From positions 1 to 64,000 of the forward strand of contig NZ_AP014879.1 of assembly GCF_002355735.1 (NCBI RefSeq): DNA of 64,000 nt, in the 5' to 3' direction. Position 1 is the first letter of the stretch. The number at the start of each line of letters is the position of its first letter. Source of the stretch: Sulfuricaulis limicola. Its GTDB lineage: Bacteria; Pseudomonadota; Gammaproteobacteria; Acidiferrobacterales; Sulfurifustaceae. Below, in pieces: positions 1-12,648 of the stretch. A model generated the notes under the pieces. That model was not told the origin of the DNA. It was given only the letters and a program-made list of their open reading frames with translations, and made no database searches. Both the position numbers and the translations under genes were made by a program.

Positions 1-46
1 ACATTATTCTGCTAACTGCCTGTAATTACTCATGACGTATATCGCC

Positions 47-55
47 TGTGGATAA
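47..55 (-). promoter_or_regulatory. DnaA box upstream of dnaA
   Basis: The nine bases read TGTGGATAA on the top strand, the exact complement of the consensus DnaA box TTATCCACA. It lies about 57 bases before the chosen dnaA start. It probably serves dnaA autoregulation, origin function, or both. Only 46 bases of sequence precede it, so any further boxes to the left are not visible. Confidence 0.7.
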
Positions 56-111
56 CTGCTGCTTTACTGGCTAGACTTCCGCTCCCCTCGTTGTCGCGTG
101 AAACAAAAAAG

Positions 112-1449
112 ATGCAGTCGCCGGTTTGGAAAAAATGCCTGGAAAGGCTGGAAGAAGAATTGTCCGCGCAACAATTCAACACCTGGCTGCGCCCGCTGCA
201 CGCGGTGCAGGACAACCAGATGCTGCGACTGCTGGCGCCCAACCGTTTCGTGGTGGACTGGGTGCGCGAGCGGTTTCTGGAGCGCATCGCGGAGCTTAGC
301 AGCGAGTACAGCGGCGGTGCGCTCAGCGTCCAGGTCGAGGTCGGCAGCCAGTCGCGGCCCCCGGCCGGTGTCGCTAAAACCGCCGCCACACGCGTGGAGG
401 CGGTCGCCCCACCCAAGACGCCGTCCATCATTGGCCGCCTGAACCCGGACTTCACCTTCGAGACCCATGTTGAGGGCAAATCCAACCAGTTGGCGCGCGC
501 TGCCGCCAGGCAAGTGGGTGAAAATCCCGGCGGCGCCTACAATCCGCTGTTCATCTACGGCGGAGTCGGTCTGGGTAAGACCCATCTCATGCACGCGGCG
601 GGCAACCTGATGCTCAAGCACCGGCCGGACGCCAACATTGCCTATGTCCATTCCGAGCGTTTTGTCGCCGATATGGTTAAGGCGTTTCAGCACAACGCCA
701 TCAATGACTTCAAAAAGCTATACCGCAATCTTGACGCGCTATTGATTGACGACATCCAGTTTTTTGTCGGCAAGGAACGCTCACAAGAAGAATTGTTCCA
801 TACATTCAATGCGTTACAAGAGTCCAAGCGCCAGGTTATCATTACCGCCGACCGTTTTCCCAAGGAGCTGACTGGCGTTGAGGAGCGTTTGATCTCGCGC
901 TTCGGTTCCGGGTTGATCGTGTCGATCGAGCCACCGGAGCTTGAAACCCGGGTGGCGATTTTGATCAAGAAGGCCAAACAGGAGGGTGTTGATCTGCCTG
1001 AGGATATGGCTTTTTTTGTGGCCAAACGGGCACGATCGAATGTGCGCGAGCTTGAAGGTGCATTACGCCGGATTTTGGCGAGTGCCTTTTTTACCGGCCG
1101 GGCCATTGACATTTCGCTTGTCAGCGAGAGCCTGAAAGACCTGATCTCTTTTCAGGATCGCTTGGTCACGATCAACAACATTCAGAAAATGGTTGCCGAG
1201 TATTACAAGATCCGGATCTCGGACCTGCACTCCAAAAGCCGCTCGCGCCAGGTTGCGCGGCCGCGCCAGGTTGCCATGGCGCTGGCCAAGGAATTGACAG
1301 AACACAGCCTGCCTGAGATCGGTGAAGCATTTGGCGGCCGCGATCACACTACAGTGCTGCACGCCTGTCGCAAGATTTCCGAGCTGAAATCCAAGGACTC
1401 CAGAATGAACGAAGACTACAGCAATCTGATGCGTATTCTGACAACCTGA
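112..1449 (+). CDS. dnaA: Chromosomal replication initiator protein DnaA
   Basis: This AAA+ ATPase binds DnaA boxes at the origin, melts the DNA and loads the DnaB helicase. The protein is 445 aa. Domain I starts with [17 protein letters not shown], which lines up with the start of E. coli DnaA. That favours ATG 112 over an in-frame TTG at 91. Walker A is GGVGLGKT at residues 150-157 and Walker B is LLIDD at about 210-214. The C-terminal DNA-binding signature [11 protein letters not shown] lies near residue 408. A variable Pro/Ala-rich linker at about residues 80-105 separates domains I and III. dnaN follows after 215 bases, the classic origin-region order. A DnaA box upstream suggests autoregulation. 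Identification is secure; only the start is a choice. Confidence 0.98.
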   Translation: MQSPVWKKCLERLEEELSAQQFNTWLRPLHAVQDNQMLRLLAPNRFVVDWVRERFLERIAELSSEYSGGALSVQVEVGSQSRPPAGVAKTAATRVEAVAPPKTPSIIGRLNPDFTFETHVEGKSNQLARAAARQVGENPGGAYNPLFIYGGVGLGKTHLMHAAGNLMLKHRPDANIAYVHSERFVADMVKAFQHNAINDFKKLYRNLDALLIDDIQFFVGKERSQEELFHTFNALQESKRQVIITADRFPKELTGVEERLISRFGSGLIVSIEPPELETRVAILIKKAKQEGVDLPEDMAFFVAKRARSNVRELEGALRRILASAFFTGRAIDISLVSESLKDLISFQDRLVTINNIQKMVAEYYKIRISDLHSKSRSRQVARPRQVAMALAKELTEHSLPEIGEAFGGRDHTTVLHACRKISELKSKDSRMNEDYSNLMRILTT

Positions 1450-1664
1450 TGCTTGGGATAACTCTGTGAATTTTATTTGTAGAACACGCGTGAGCCGTTA
1501 TCATTCAGCCTTCGTCAGTGATATGCACAAACCTTGGCAAGGTTGCTAACATGCTGTCAGTCCTGCACGGGCCTTGTCTATCGGCGGGAAGCTGACTTAT
1601 CCACAAAATCAGCCCCGCTTAATTACAAGTAATTATCTTTTAAAAAAGGAATTAATTAGAAAGC
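1450..1664. other. Candidate oriC (dnaA-dnaN intergenic region)
   Basis: This gap between dnaA and dnaN contains a perfect DnaA box TTATCCACA at 1597-1605 and a one-mismatch box ATATGCACA at 1521-1529. A markedly AT-rich stretch at 1619-1660 could be the unwinding element next to the clamp gene. No gene is seen. Gene order and boxes support an origin, but perfect boxes are few. The functional origin may also include the region upstream of dnaA, which is cut off by the window edge. Confidence 0.6.
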
Positions 1665-2765
1665 ATGCAGATCACCATAACACGCGAGGATTTGCTGAAA
1701 CCTTTGGGTTATGTCACGGGTGTTGTCGAACGACGCCAAACCCTGCCGGTGCTTTCGTATGTTCTGTTACGGCAACAGGGCGGTGAAATGGCGCTTACTG
1801 GCACCGATCTTGAAATCGAGATAATCGCCAAAGTCAGTAAAGCCGGCGCAGGCAACGTGGAAATGACCCTGCCCGCGCGCAAGCTGTTTGATATCTGCCG
1901 AGCACTTCCCGCTGATGCCGAGATCACCATTAAAAAAGAAGGTGAGAAGGCTATCGTCAAATCAGGCAAAAGCCGGTTTGCCTTGACGACAGTGGCAGTT
2001 GCGGATTTCCCTTCTGTGCAGGCCTCTCAGTGGGAGCAAGCACTCACTCTCAGTCAGAAGGCGTTGCGTAAACTGCTGGAGCAGACCCATTTCTGCATGG
2101 CCCAACAGGATGTGCGCTACTACCTCAACGGATTGCTGCTTGAAGTATCGAACAAGAAAATCCGTGCTGTCGCCACCGATGGACACCGAATGGCGGTCAC
2201 TGAAATGGGTCTCGACAAGGATGTAAAAGGCGACAAGCAGGTTATCGTGCCGCGCAAGGGGGTTCAGGAAATGCTGCGCCTTCTTGGAGATACGGACGAC
2301 CCGGTTGAACTGGAATTTGGTACCAACCATTTGCGGGCACGGACTGGTGAGTTTATTTTTACATCCAAGTTGATTGATGGCCGCTACCCGGATTACAACA
2401 AGGTCATTCCTGCCAAGCAGTCGAAAAAAATCATGCTGAATCGTGACCTGTTCCGCGAGACCTTGGGGCGCGTCGCCATCCTGTCGAGCGAGAAGTATCG
2501 TGGTGTCAGGCTCAGTTTGAGCAGCAAAGCACTGCGGTTTACCGCCCACAACCCGGAACAGGAAGAGGCCCAAGAAGAAATAAGCACAGATTATTCGGGC
2601 GAAGGCATGGAGATTGGCTTTAACGTCAATTACATGATCGAAGCCATTTCAGCGCTGCATACGGACCAAGTCGAATTCGGGCTGAACGACCCCAATAGTA
2701 GTTGTACCTTGGCTTCTCCGGACACGGCTTACCCCCAGTACGTTATAATGCCGATGCGGCTATAA
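1665..2765 (+). CDS. dnaN: DNA polymerase III beta subunit (sliding clamp)
   Basis: This is the ring-shaped processivity clamp that tethers DNA polymerase III to its template and binds many repair proteins. At 366 aa it has the standard length. The N-terminus MQITITREDLLKPL and the repeated clamp domains (for example YYLNGLLLEVSNKKIRAVAT near residues 150-170) are typical. The C-terminus ends in YPQYVIMPMRL, matching the conserved YVIMPMRL tail of beta clamps. The ATG start is preceded by an AAGGAATT purine tract. recF, usual as the next gene, is missing; gyrB follows after 87 bases that contain two parS-like sites. Confidence 0.98.
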   Translation: MQITITREDLLKPLGYVTGVVERRQTLPVLSYVLLRQQGGEMALTGTDLEIEIIAKVSKAGAGNVEMTLPARKLFDICRALPADAEITIKKEGEKAIVKSGKSRFALTTVAVADFPSVQASQWEQALTLSQKALRKLLEQTHFCMAQQDVRYYLNGLLLEVSNKKIRAVATDGHRMAVTEMGLDKDVKGDKQVIVPRKGVQEMLRLLGDTDDPVELEFGTNHLRARTGEFIFTSKLIDGRYPDYNKVIPAKQSKKIMLNRDLFRETLGRVAILSSEKYRGVRLSLSSKALRFTAHNPEQEEAQEEISTDYSGEGMEIGFNVNYMIEAISALHTDQVEFGLNDPNSSCTLASPDTAYPQYVIMPMRL

Positions 2766-2781
2766 CGCAGCCGCGACAGTT

Positions 2782-5279
<2,498 letters not shown>

Positions 5280-5318
5280 TTCGTTCGTATCCCCTGCAGC
5301 GGATTACACCGCAGCGCT

Positions 5319-5702
5319 TCAGTGCAGGGTGCGCGGAATACTCAGCGTGAAAGAGGGTATTTCAGCATCGAACGCGGTGCCATCATCGGCTATCATCTGG
5401 TAACTACCCTGCATCGTGCCAACCGGCGTTTCCAGGATCGTACCGCTCGTGTACTGAAAACTCGTGCCGGGCAGGAGATAAGGTTGCTCCCCCACGACAC
5501 CCTCGCCATGGACCTCGCGTTTCTGCTCGTTGGCGTCGGTAATGATCCAGTGTCGTGTCACCAGGCGCGCCGGTACCGAGCCGGAATTGGTGATGGTGAT
5601 GGTATAAGCGAAAACATAACGGTTCTGGCCCGGCTCGGACTGGCCGGGAAGATAAGAGGTGCGCACGTCGATCTGGATCTGGTGTTTGTCGCTGGCGGTC
5701 AT
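5319..5702 (-). CDS. apaG: ApaG protein (DUF525/ApaG fold)
   Basis: This is a single-domain protein of 127 aa, the usual length of ApaG, a fibronectin type III-like fold linked genetically to Co2+ resistance and Mg2+ efflux in enterics. Recognisable features are RYVFAYTITITNSG near residues 28-41, the RHWIITDANE strand, and the glycine-rich GEGVVGEQPYLLPG. The end of the family signature, GTMQGSYQMIADDG, is also present. It lies in the same leftward block as apaH but is separated from it by a DUF2784 gene, unlike the adjacent pair in E. coli. Its biochemical role is not settled in the family. Confidence 0.95.
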   Translation of the reverse strand: MTASDKHQIQIDVRTSYLPGQSEPGQNRYVFAYTITITNSGSVPARLVTRHWIITDANEQKREVHGEGVVGEQPYLLPGTSFQYTSGTILETPVGTMQGSYQMIADDGTAFDAEIPSFTLSIPRTLH

Positions 5703-5765
5703 GTGGGCGGCACCTGAATCTTGGCGGGGATTATTTTGTCTTAACGTTAGTGCGCTAGGGTATCA

Positions 5766-6149
5766 CTAAAGTTTCCGGCGGGGAGGATAGACAAACCAGA
5801 TCAGCACCACGAGCCCGGCAAAGACCGTATAAACCAGCGTGAATACCCAATCGGGCGCGGTGTAGAAAACCAGCTCGCGCACCCAGTGACGAATGAAACC
5901 GTTTTCATATGTCGCAATATCTGCCGCATCACGAAAAAAGTTTTCCAACGTCGTGAGCGGGCAGATCACACCGAACCAGGCCTGCAGCATTACAAAGCCG
6001 ATGGCAAGCAGATGCAACAAGCGAAACCACCAGTGACGTGTCCAGGCCCAGCCCAACATCCAGCCGGTCGTGATTAAAGCCTGACCGCCGACAACAAACA
6101 GAATAAACGCTGCATGCAAAGCGAGAACCAGATCAGCCAGCCAGGTCAT
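5766..6149 (-). CDS. DUF2784 family membrane protein
   Basis: This 127-aa protein is mostly hydrophobic. Membrane segments are predicted by eye at about residues 5-28, 41-62 and 98-120. The signature WFGVICPLTTLENFFR and the basic tail PPRRKL match the DUF2784 family of small inner-membrane proteins. The function of the family is unknown. It sits between apaG and apaH on the same strand with short gaps, so cotranscription is likely. Confidence 0.85.
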   Translation of the reverse strand: MTWLADLVLALHAAFILFVVGGQALITTGWMLGWAWTRHWWFRLLHLLAIGFVMLQAWFGVICPLTTLENFFRDAADIATYENGFIRHWVRELVFYTAPDWVFTLVYTVFAGLVVLIWFVYPPRRKL

Positions 6150-6203
6150 GAATTATGAACGGACGAACGAAGCGAAGCGTAGGTAGGCAGTCATTAACCC
6201 ATC

Positions 6204-7040
6204 TCAAACGGCATGCGGTGAGCGACGCGGATCGCAGTCGATACTGAAAAATTCCACCGGCTCGATATCCAGGCGCGCGGCGGAAAGTGAGCGGCCCCAG
6301 AGACAACCGCTGTCGAGACCGATGACGCCTTCCCCCCGCCACAGACCCAGCGCGGACCAGTGCCCGAAAACAATTTTGAGCCCGTGGCTGCGCCGCCCGG
6401 GAACCTGGAACCAGGGCAACAGATCCGGCGGCTGACTGCCGGGAGGACCTTTCGGACGCAGATTCATGTTGCCGTCGAGATCGCAGTAGCGCAGCCGCGT
6501 GAACGCGTTGACGATCACACGCAACCGGTCGAAGCCGAGCAGATTTTCATTCCAGTGATCGGGCAGGTCGCCATACATGTGATGAAAAAATTCCCGGTAG
6601 TTGTCGCTGCGCAACGTTGTCTCGGCCTCTCGTGCCAACCGTTGTGCTTGCGCAAGATCCCACGGCGGCAACAGACCGGCGTGAATCAATGTGTAGCCGA
6701 GATCGGTATCGTGGTGCAGCAGGGGACACTCACGCAGCCAGCGCAATAATTCGTCGCGATCGGGCGCGCGCAGAATTTCATCCAGCGTATCGTGCTTTCC
6801 GGATTTGGCTGTGCCGGCCGCGACGGCGAGCAGGTGCAGATCATGGTTGCCGAGCACGCACACAGCATGGTCATGGAGACCCATGACGAAACGCAGCACC
6901 TCGAGGGATTGCGGCCCGCGGTTGACCAGGTCGCCGGTGAACCACAGGTAATCCTGCGCCGGATCGAAACGCAGGCGCACCAGCAATTTTTGCAGCGGCG
7001 TATAGCAGCCCTGCACGTCGCCGATGGCGTAGATCGCCAT
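6204..7040 (-). CDS. apaH: Bis(5'-nucleosyl)-tetraphosphatase, symmetrical
   Basis: ApaH hydrolyses diadenosine tetraphosphate to two ADP and removes Np4-type caps from RNA. The 278-aa protein has the calcineurin-like metallophosphatase motifs in order: GDVQGC near residue 7, GDLVNRGP near 36, GNHD near 65, and FGHWSALG near 224. The reading frame stays open far upstream, but ATG at 7038-7040 gives the canonical start MAIYAIGDVQGCY. That ATG shares one base with the TGA stop of pip (TGATG), so translation of the two is probably coupled. Confidence 0.96.
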   Translation of the reverse strand: MAIYAIGDVQGCYTPLQKLLVRLRFDPAQDYLWFTGDLVNRGPQSLEVLRFVMGLHDHAVCVLGNHDLHLLAVAAGTAKSGKHDTLDEILRAPDRDELLRWLRECPLLHHDTDLGYTLIHAGLLPPWDLAQAQRLAREAETTLRSDNYREFFHHMYGDLPDHWNENLLGFDRLRVIVNAFTRLRYCDLDGNMNLRPKGPPGSQPPDLLPWFQVPGRRSHGLKIVFGHWSALGLWRGEGVIGLDSGCLWGRSLSAARLDIEPVEFFSIDCDPRRSPHAV

Positions 7041-8008
7041 CAGCCGGCCTGCGGCGGCCGTCCCAGTTGCGTGGCCATGTCGATCGTGGCCTTGACCAGG
7101 GCGTTGATAATGCCTGTTTCCATGGCCGAATGACCCGCATTCGGGATGATGTCGAGCCGGGCCTCGGGCCACGCCTGCACCAGTTCCCGGGCATTTTGCA
7201 GCGGGCAGACCATGTCGTAACGGCCGTGCACGATGGTGCCGGGAATGCCGGCCAGCGCCGGGGCGTTGCGTAAAATCTGTTCCGGTCCGAGAAAACTGTC
7301 GTGCACGAAATAATGCGCCTCGATGCGCGCCAGCGACAACGCCGTGCGCGGCGCACCGAAAAATTCCACCACGTGCCTGTTCGGCAACAGCGTCGCGGCG
7401 CGACCTTCCCACAGCGACCAGGCCTTGGCGCTGGCCATGCGCGCCACTTCGTCCGCACCGGTCAGGCGCCGGTGATGCGCGTGCAACAGGTCATGGCGCT
7501 CGGACTCCGGGATCGGCGCGATGAAGTCCTGCCAGTAATCGGGAAATATGCGGTTGGCACCCTCCTGGTAGAACCAGCGGATCTCCCAGGGACGGCACAA
7601 AAAGATGCCGCGCAGGATCAGCCCGAGCACGCGCGCCGGGTGGGTTTCGGCATAGACCAGCGACAGCGTCGAGCCCCACGAGCCGCCGAACAGCACCCAG
7701 CGATCCACGCCGAGGTGCGCGCGGATCTTTTCCATGTCGGCGACCAGGTCCTGCGTGGTGTTGGCATCGAGGCTGGCGTGCGGCGTGGAGCGGCCCGCGC
7801 CGCGCTGGTCGAACAGGATGATGCGATAGACGTTGGGATCAAAAAAACGGCGATGCGCCTCCTCGCAACCGGCGCCGGGCCCGCCGTGCACGAACAGCAC
7901 CGGCAGGCCGTTGACGTTGCCGCACTCCTCGACATGCAGTTCGTGCGTCGCGTCGACGCGCAGCCGGTGCGTGGCGTAGGGTTGGATGGCGGGAAAAAGT
8001 TTGTGCAC
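7040..8008 (-). CDS. pip: Proline iminopeptidase (alpha/beta hydrolase, S33)
   Basis: This enzyme removes N-terminal proline from peptides and acts in the cytoplasm. The 322-aa protein has the oxyanion-hole motif HGGPGAG near residue 41 and FDQRGAGRS near 66. The nucleophile elbow is GGSWGS near 108-113, with Ser as catalytic residue. The acid lies in the GRYDMVCP region and the catalytic His in NAGHSAME near 296. Length and motif order are normal for bacterial proline iminopeptidases. The stop overlaps the apaH start by one base. Confidence 0.95.
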   Translation of the reverse strand: MHKLFPAIQPYATHRLRVDATHELHVEECGNVNGLPVLFVHGGPGAGCEEAHRRFFDPNVYRIILFDQRGAGRSTPHASLDANTTQDLVADMEKIRAHLGVDRWVLFGGSWGSTLSLVYAETHPARVLGLILRGIFLCRPWEIRWFYQEGANRIFPDYWQDFIAPIPESERHDLLHAHHRRLTGADEVARMASAKAWSLWEGRAATLLPNRHVVEFFGAPRTALSLARIEAHYFVHDSFLGPEQILRNAPALAGIPGTIVHGRYDMVCPLQNARELVQAWPEARLDIIPNAGHSAMETGIINALVKATIDMATQLGRPPQAG

Positions 8009-8030
8009 GGCGGTCAGGTCGCCCGGCGCT

Positions 8031-8846
8031 TCAGTGGGCCGGCAGCATGGAGTAGATCGACAGCAGCACGGAAACCACGATCAGGACCACGATATACCAT
8101 TCGACCCGCAGCATGCTGCGGTTCTGCATCAGGTTCACCACGGTCTCGGCGGTCTGGTTGATGAGCGCGAGTTTGCGTTCGAGCACGGTGTTGCGCTCGC
8201 GCAGCTCGTACTCGTTTTCCAGGTGCAGGTACAGGCGCTCGACCTCCGGGTGGTCCCACAGCAGGTCGGGCTTGTCCTGGATCTCGACGCGCCCGATCAT
8301 GCGTTGCTGCACCAGCAGGGAACCGCCGATGTGGCGCAGCAGTTCGCGCAGCCGCCGCCCGCCGCCGCGCGGGTTCTCCAGGCGCCGCGCCAGCGGCTCG
8401 ATCAGGTCGAAGGCGCCGGCCATGGCGTTTTCGTAGTAGGCCAGGGCCACGCTGCGTGCCAGCGCGATGGCCACGATCTGCAGCCGCGCCAGCGCCAGGT
8501 CGGCGATGCCGATGCCTTCGGGTGTGACGCCCTCCGGCTGCTTGCCGACGACGTACAGCTGGGCATCCTCGGTTTCCATGCGGCGCAGCGGGCTCTCCAC
8601 GCGCGGACGCAGTTCCTTGAGAAAAATTTTCTGCTCCGCTTCGGTCAGGTTGAGCAACACCACCGCTCCGTAACGGAACAGTACTGCCATCCCCGCCTCT
8701 CCGGCCGGCAAGGTCAGCGGACCGAGCGTCACCGCGGGCTCGGGCAGTCCGCGCAGGTTCAGGCGTTCGCCCAGAAAACAGGCGCGCACCGGCAATGGCT
8801 TGTTCGCCGGCAGGCGCGCGGTCAGTTCGTTGGTTTTGGGGACCAT
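8031..8846 (-). CDS. RMD1/YagE family (DUF155) membrane-anchored protein
   Basis: This 271-aa protein resembles the RMD1/YagE (DUF155) family. It has an N-terminal soluble alpha/beta part with FRYGAVVLLNL near residue 55 and a long helical region containing ERLYLHLENEYELRERNTVLERKLALI (shown only in part: ERLYLHLENEYELRERN). It ends in a single C-terminal membrane helix, IVVLIVVSVLLSIYSML. In yeast the family acts in mitochondrial membranes and meiosis; the bacterial role is unknown. ATG 8846 (MVPKTNEL) was chosen because longer versions overlap metF. An AAGGAC tract lies very close to this ATG, so the start is not certain. Confidence 0.82.
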   Translation of the reverse strand: MVPKTNELTARLPANKPLPVRACFLGERLNLRGLPEPAVTLGPLTLPAGEAGMAVLFRYGAVVLLNLTEAEQKIFLKELRPRVESPLRRMETEDAQLYVVGKQPEGVTPEGIGIADLALARLQIVAIALARSVALAYYENAMAGAFDLIEPLARRLENPRGGGRRLRELLRHIGGSLLVQQRMIGRVEIQDKPDLLWDHPEVERLYLHLENEYELRERNTVLERKLALINQTAETVVNLMQNRSMLRVEWYIVVLIVVSVLLSIYSMLPAH

Positions 8847-8866
8847 GTCCTTGGTCGGTGGCGAGG

Positions 8867-9715
8867 TCAGAGGCCGAGCCGCTCCCATACGGTGCAGGTC
8901 GGTCCGGCGCGGTTGAGGGTGTAGAAGTGCAGGCCGGGCGCACCGCCCTCGAGCAGTTTGTCGCACAGGACGGTGGTGACGTCCAGCCCGAAGGCGCGGA
9001 TGGAGTCGAGGTCCTCGCCGAAACCTTCCAGCCGCCGGCGGATCCAGCGCGGGATCTCGGCGCCGCAGGCATCGGAAAACCGCGTGAGCTGCTTGTAATT
9101 CGTGATCGGCATGATGCCCGGCACGATCGGCACATTCACCCCCTGCGCAGCCGCTTCCTCGACGAAACGCCAGTAGGCATCCACGTTGTAAAAATACTGG
9201 GTCATGGCCGAATTGGCCCCGGCACGGACTTTGTCGGCAAAGTGACGGATGTCGGACTCGGGGCTGGGTGATTCCGGATGGAACTCCGGATAGGCCGCCA
9301 CCTCCAGATAAAACTCGCCGCCGGTCTCGGCGCGGATGAAGCTGACCAGCTCGTTGGCATAATGAAAATCACCGCCGGTCTTGGGCGCGTCCTTCGGCAG
9401 GTCGCCGCGCAGCGTCACGAGATGACGGATGCCGAGCTTCCGGTAGGAATCGAGCAGCGCCCGGATGTCGGCACGCGTGGTGCCGATGCAGGAAATGTGC
9501 GGCGCGGCCTGCTGGCCCATGGCCTGGATGCTCTTGACGGTTTCGTAGGTGCCCTCGCGCGTGCTGCCGCCGGCGCCGAAGGTGACGGAGAAAAACTTGG
9601 GCTTCAGCTGCGCCAGCTGTTCCACGGTTTCGCGCAGCTTGGCGCGCCCGTCCTCGTTGCGCGGCGGGAAAAACTCGAAGCTGAAATTGCGCGAAGATTT
9701 TTTTTGCGATTCCAT
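8867..9715 (-). CDS. metF: 5,10-methylenetetrahydrofolate reductase
   Basis: MetF is an FAD enzyme that reduces methylene-THF to 5-methyl-THF, the methyl donor for methionine synthesis. The 282-aa protein shows SFEFFPPR at about residues 12-19 and the folate/FAD motifs SVTFGAGGS near 43 and LRGDLP near 101. It also has YFYNVDAYWRF and PIVPGIMPI near 195. It lies downstream of ahcY and metK on the same strand, so three steps of the activated-methyl cycle are clustered. A palindromic repeat separates it from ahcY. Confidence 0.97.
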   Translation of the reverse strand: MESQKKSSRNFSFEFFPPRNEDGRAKLRETVEQLAQLKPKFFSVTFGAGGSTREGTYETVKSIQAMGQQAAPHISCIGTTRADIRALLDSYRKLGIRHLVTLRGDLPKDAPKTGGDFHYANELVSFIRAETGGEFYLEVAAYPEFHPESPSPESDIRHFADKVRAGANSAMTQYFYNVDAYWRFVEEAAAQGVNVPIVPGIMPITNYKQLTRFSDACGAEIPRWIRRRLEGFGEDLDSIRAFGLDVTTVLCDKLLEGGAPGLHFYTLNRAGPTCTVWERLGL

Positions 9716-9723
9716 GGCATCTT

Positions 9724-9821
9724 ATAACGTAGGTTGGGTTGAGGCGCGGTGCGCCGAAACCCAACGATCATTCATTTTGCGTTGACGATGGGTTTCGCTG
9801 CGCTCAACCCATCCTACGTTA
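9724..9821. repeat. Palindromic intergenic repeat between ahcY and metF
   Basis: An outer inverted pair, TAACGTAGGTTGGGTTGAGG (9724-9743) and CTCAACCCATCCTACGTTA (9803-9821), encloses inner hairpins. In one of these GGTTGGGTT (9732-9740) faces AACCCAACG. The unit resembles widespread proteobacterial intergenic palindromes. On the minus strand its first three bases form the TAA stop codon of ahcY. It may act as an mRNA stabiliser or weak terminator between ahcY and metF; that is inference. Confidence 0.75.
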
Positions 9822-11237
9822 ATACCGATAGTGATCCGGCTTGTACGGGCCGTCGACCGGTACGCCGATGTAATCGGCTTGGGTCTTGGACAGCGGTGTG
9901 AGGTGGGCGCCGATTTTCTTCAGATGCAGGCGCGCCACTTTCTCGTCCAGCTGCTTTGGCAGCACGTACACCTTCTTCTCGTATTTGGCGGCATTCTGGA
10001 ACAGCTCCATCTGCGCGATGGTCTGGTTCGAGAACGACGCCGACATCACGAACGAGGGATGGCCGGTGGCGCAGCCGAGGTTCACCAGCCGGCCCTTGGC
10101 CAGCACGATGATTTTCTTGCCGTCGGGGAAGATCACGTGATCCACTTGCGGCTTGATCTCTTCCCACTTGTAATTCTTCTCAAGCGAGGCGATGTCGATC
10201 TCGGAGTCGAAGTGACCGATGTTGCACACGATGGCCTCGTTTTTCATCGCCTTCATGTGGTCATGGTTGATGACATGCACGTTACCGGTGGCGGTGACGA
10301 AGATATCGGCGTGTGCCGCGGCCTCGTCCATGGTGACCACGCGGTAACCTTCCATTGAGGCCTGTAGCGCGCAGATCGGGTCGATCTCGGTGACCCACAC
10401 GGTCGCGCCCATGCCGCGGAAGGCCTGGGCGCAGCCCTTGCCCACGTCGCCGTAGCCGAGCACCAGGCAGATCTTGCCGGCGATCATGACGTCGGTGGCG
10501 CGCTTGATGCCGTCGATCAGCGATTCGCGGCAGCCGTACAGGTTGTCGAACTTGGACTTGGTGACGGAGTCGTTGACGTTGAAGGCCGGGAACGGCAGCC
10601 GTCCCTCCTTCTCCATCTGATACAGGCGGTGCACGCCCGTGGTCGTTTCTTCGGTGACGCCGCGGATGTTCTTGAGAATGTTCGAGTACCAGCCGGGCTT
10701 GGTTTCGAGGCGCTTCCTGATCGAGGCGAACAGCACGCGTTCTTCCTCGCAGGTCGGCTTGGAAATGAGCGAAGCGTCCTTCTCGGCGCGCGATCCGAGC
10801 GTGATCAGCAGCGTGGCGTCGCCGCCGTCATCGAGGATCATGTTGGGCGTGCCGCCGTCGGCCCACTCGAAAATGCGATGGGTGTAGTCCCAGTATTCCT
10901 CGAGGTTCTCGCCCTTGAAGGCAAACACCGGCGTGCCGGAGGCGGCGATCGCGGAGGCGGCATGATCCTGGGTGGAGTAGATGTTGCACGAGGCCCAGCG
11001 GATGTCGGCGCCGAGCGCCTTGAGCGTCTCGATCAGCACCGCGGTCTGGATGGTCATGTGCAGCGAGCCGGCGATGCGCGCGCCCTTGAGCGGCTGCTTG
11101 GCGGCGTACTCTTCGCGCAAGGCCATGAGGCCGGGCATCTCGGTCTCGGCGATCTGGATTTCCTTGCGGCCCCAGCTGGCGAGGTTGATGTCGGCGACTT
11201 TGTAGTCGGAGAACTTCGGATTGACGACAGCGTTCAT
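9819..11237 (-). CDS. ahcY: Adenosylhomocysteinase (S-adenosylhomocysteine hydrolase)
   Basis: AhcY hydrolyses S-adenosylhomocysteine to adenosine and homocysteine, relieving product inhibition of methyltransferases. The 472-aa protein is of the longer bacterial type. Motifs include [11 protein letters not shown] near residue 56, [15 protein letters not shown] near 83, the NAD-binding [12 protein letters not shown] near 260, and GHFDSEID near 342. The tail KPDHYRY is the conserved C-terminus. ATG 11237 is preceded by an AGGAG ribosome site. An SAH riboswitch lies directly upstream, so expression should rise when SAH accumulates. Confidence 0.98.
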   Translation of the reverse strand: MNAVVNPKFSDYKVADINLASWGRKEIQIAETEMPGLMALREEYAAKQPLKGARIAGSLHMTIQTAVLIETLKALGADIRWASCNIYSTQDHAASAIAASGTPVFAFKGENLEEYWDYTHRIFEWADGGTPNMILDDGGDATLLITLGSRAEKDASLISKPTCEEERVLFASIRKRLETKPGWYSNILKNIRGVTEETTTGVHRLYQMEKEGRLPFPAFNVNDSVTKSKFDNLYGCRESLIDGIKRATDVMIAGKICLVLGYGDVGKGCAQAFRGMGATVWVTEIDPICALQASMEGYRVVTMDEAAAHADIFVTATGNVHVINHDHMKAMKNEAIVCNIGHFDSEIDIASLEKNYKWEEIKPQVDHVIFPDGKKIIVLAKGRLVNLGCATGHPSFVMSASFSNQTIAQMELFQNAAKYEKKVYVLPKQLDEKVARLHLKKIGAHLTPLSKTQADYIGVPVDGPYKPDHYRY

Positions 11238-11261
11238 GATGCTGGCTCCTGTACGGATTGA

Positions 11262-11344
11262 GCGAGCGCCGTTTTTTTGACTGACGTTCCCTCCGAGCCT
11301 GGCCCCAGCGTCGAGCTTGGGGGTTGCAACGCTCCTCGGAGGGC
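11262..11344 (-). promoter_or_regulatory. SAH riboswitch upstream of ahcY
   Basis: Read on the minus strand, the RNA contains CCGAGGAGCGUUGCAAC (11339-11323), then CCAGGCUCGG (11302-11293), then ACGGCGCUC (11272-11264). A long P1 helix pairs CCCUCCGAG (11344-11336) with CUCGGAGGG (11297-11289). The last segment can pair with the GAGCG of the first to form the pseudoknot. These are the conserved elements of the S-adenosylhomocysteine riboswitch, an ON switch for SAH recycling genes. It lies in the metK-ahcY gap, 25 bases before ahcY. Confidence 0.92.
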
Positions 11345-11379
11345 AACGCCTCGCCGCGTGTTGCGGCGACGGTGAAAGA

Positions 11380-12564
<1,185 letters not shown>

Positions 12565-12648
12565 AACAACCTCGTTCTGATTGACTAGCGCGCAAGGCCG
12601 CGCAGTTTACCAATCCCGGGAAAAATTGACAGCCGACCCCCATCCGCT

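Noticed and set aside
90-105. A parS-like half-site (GCGTGAAACA) just before dnaA
   Set aside because: Only one half matches; the left half has several mismatches, unlike the two sites at 2782-2835.
7041-7412. Upstream extension of the apaH frame by 124 codons
   Set aside because: The extension runs antisense-free through pip in another frame, and ATG 7040 gives the canonical ApaH start with TGATG coupling.
12565-12648. SAM riboswitch upstream of metK
   Set aside because: None of the conserved SAM-I, SAM-II or SAM-IV elements could be seen; only a weak promoter-like sequence is present.
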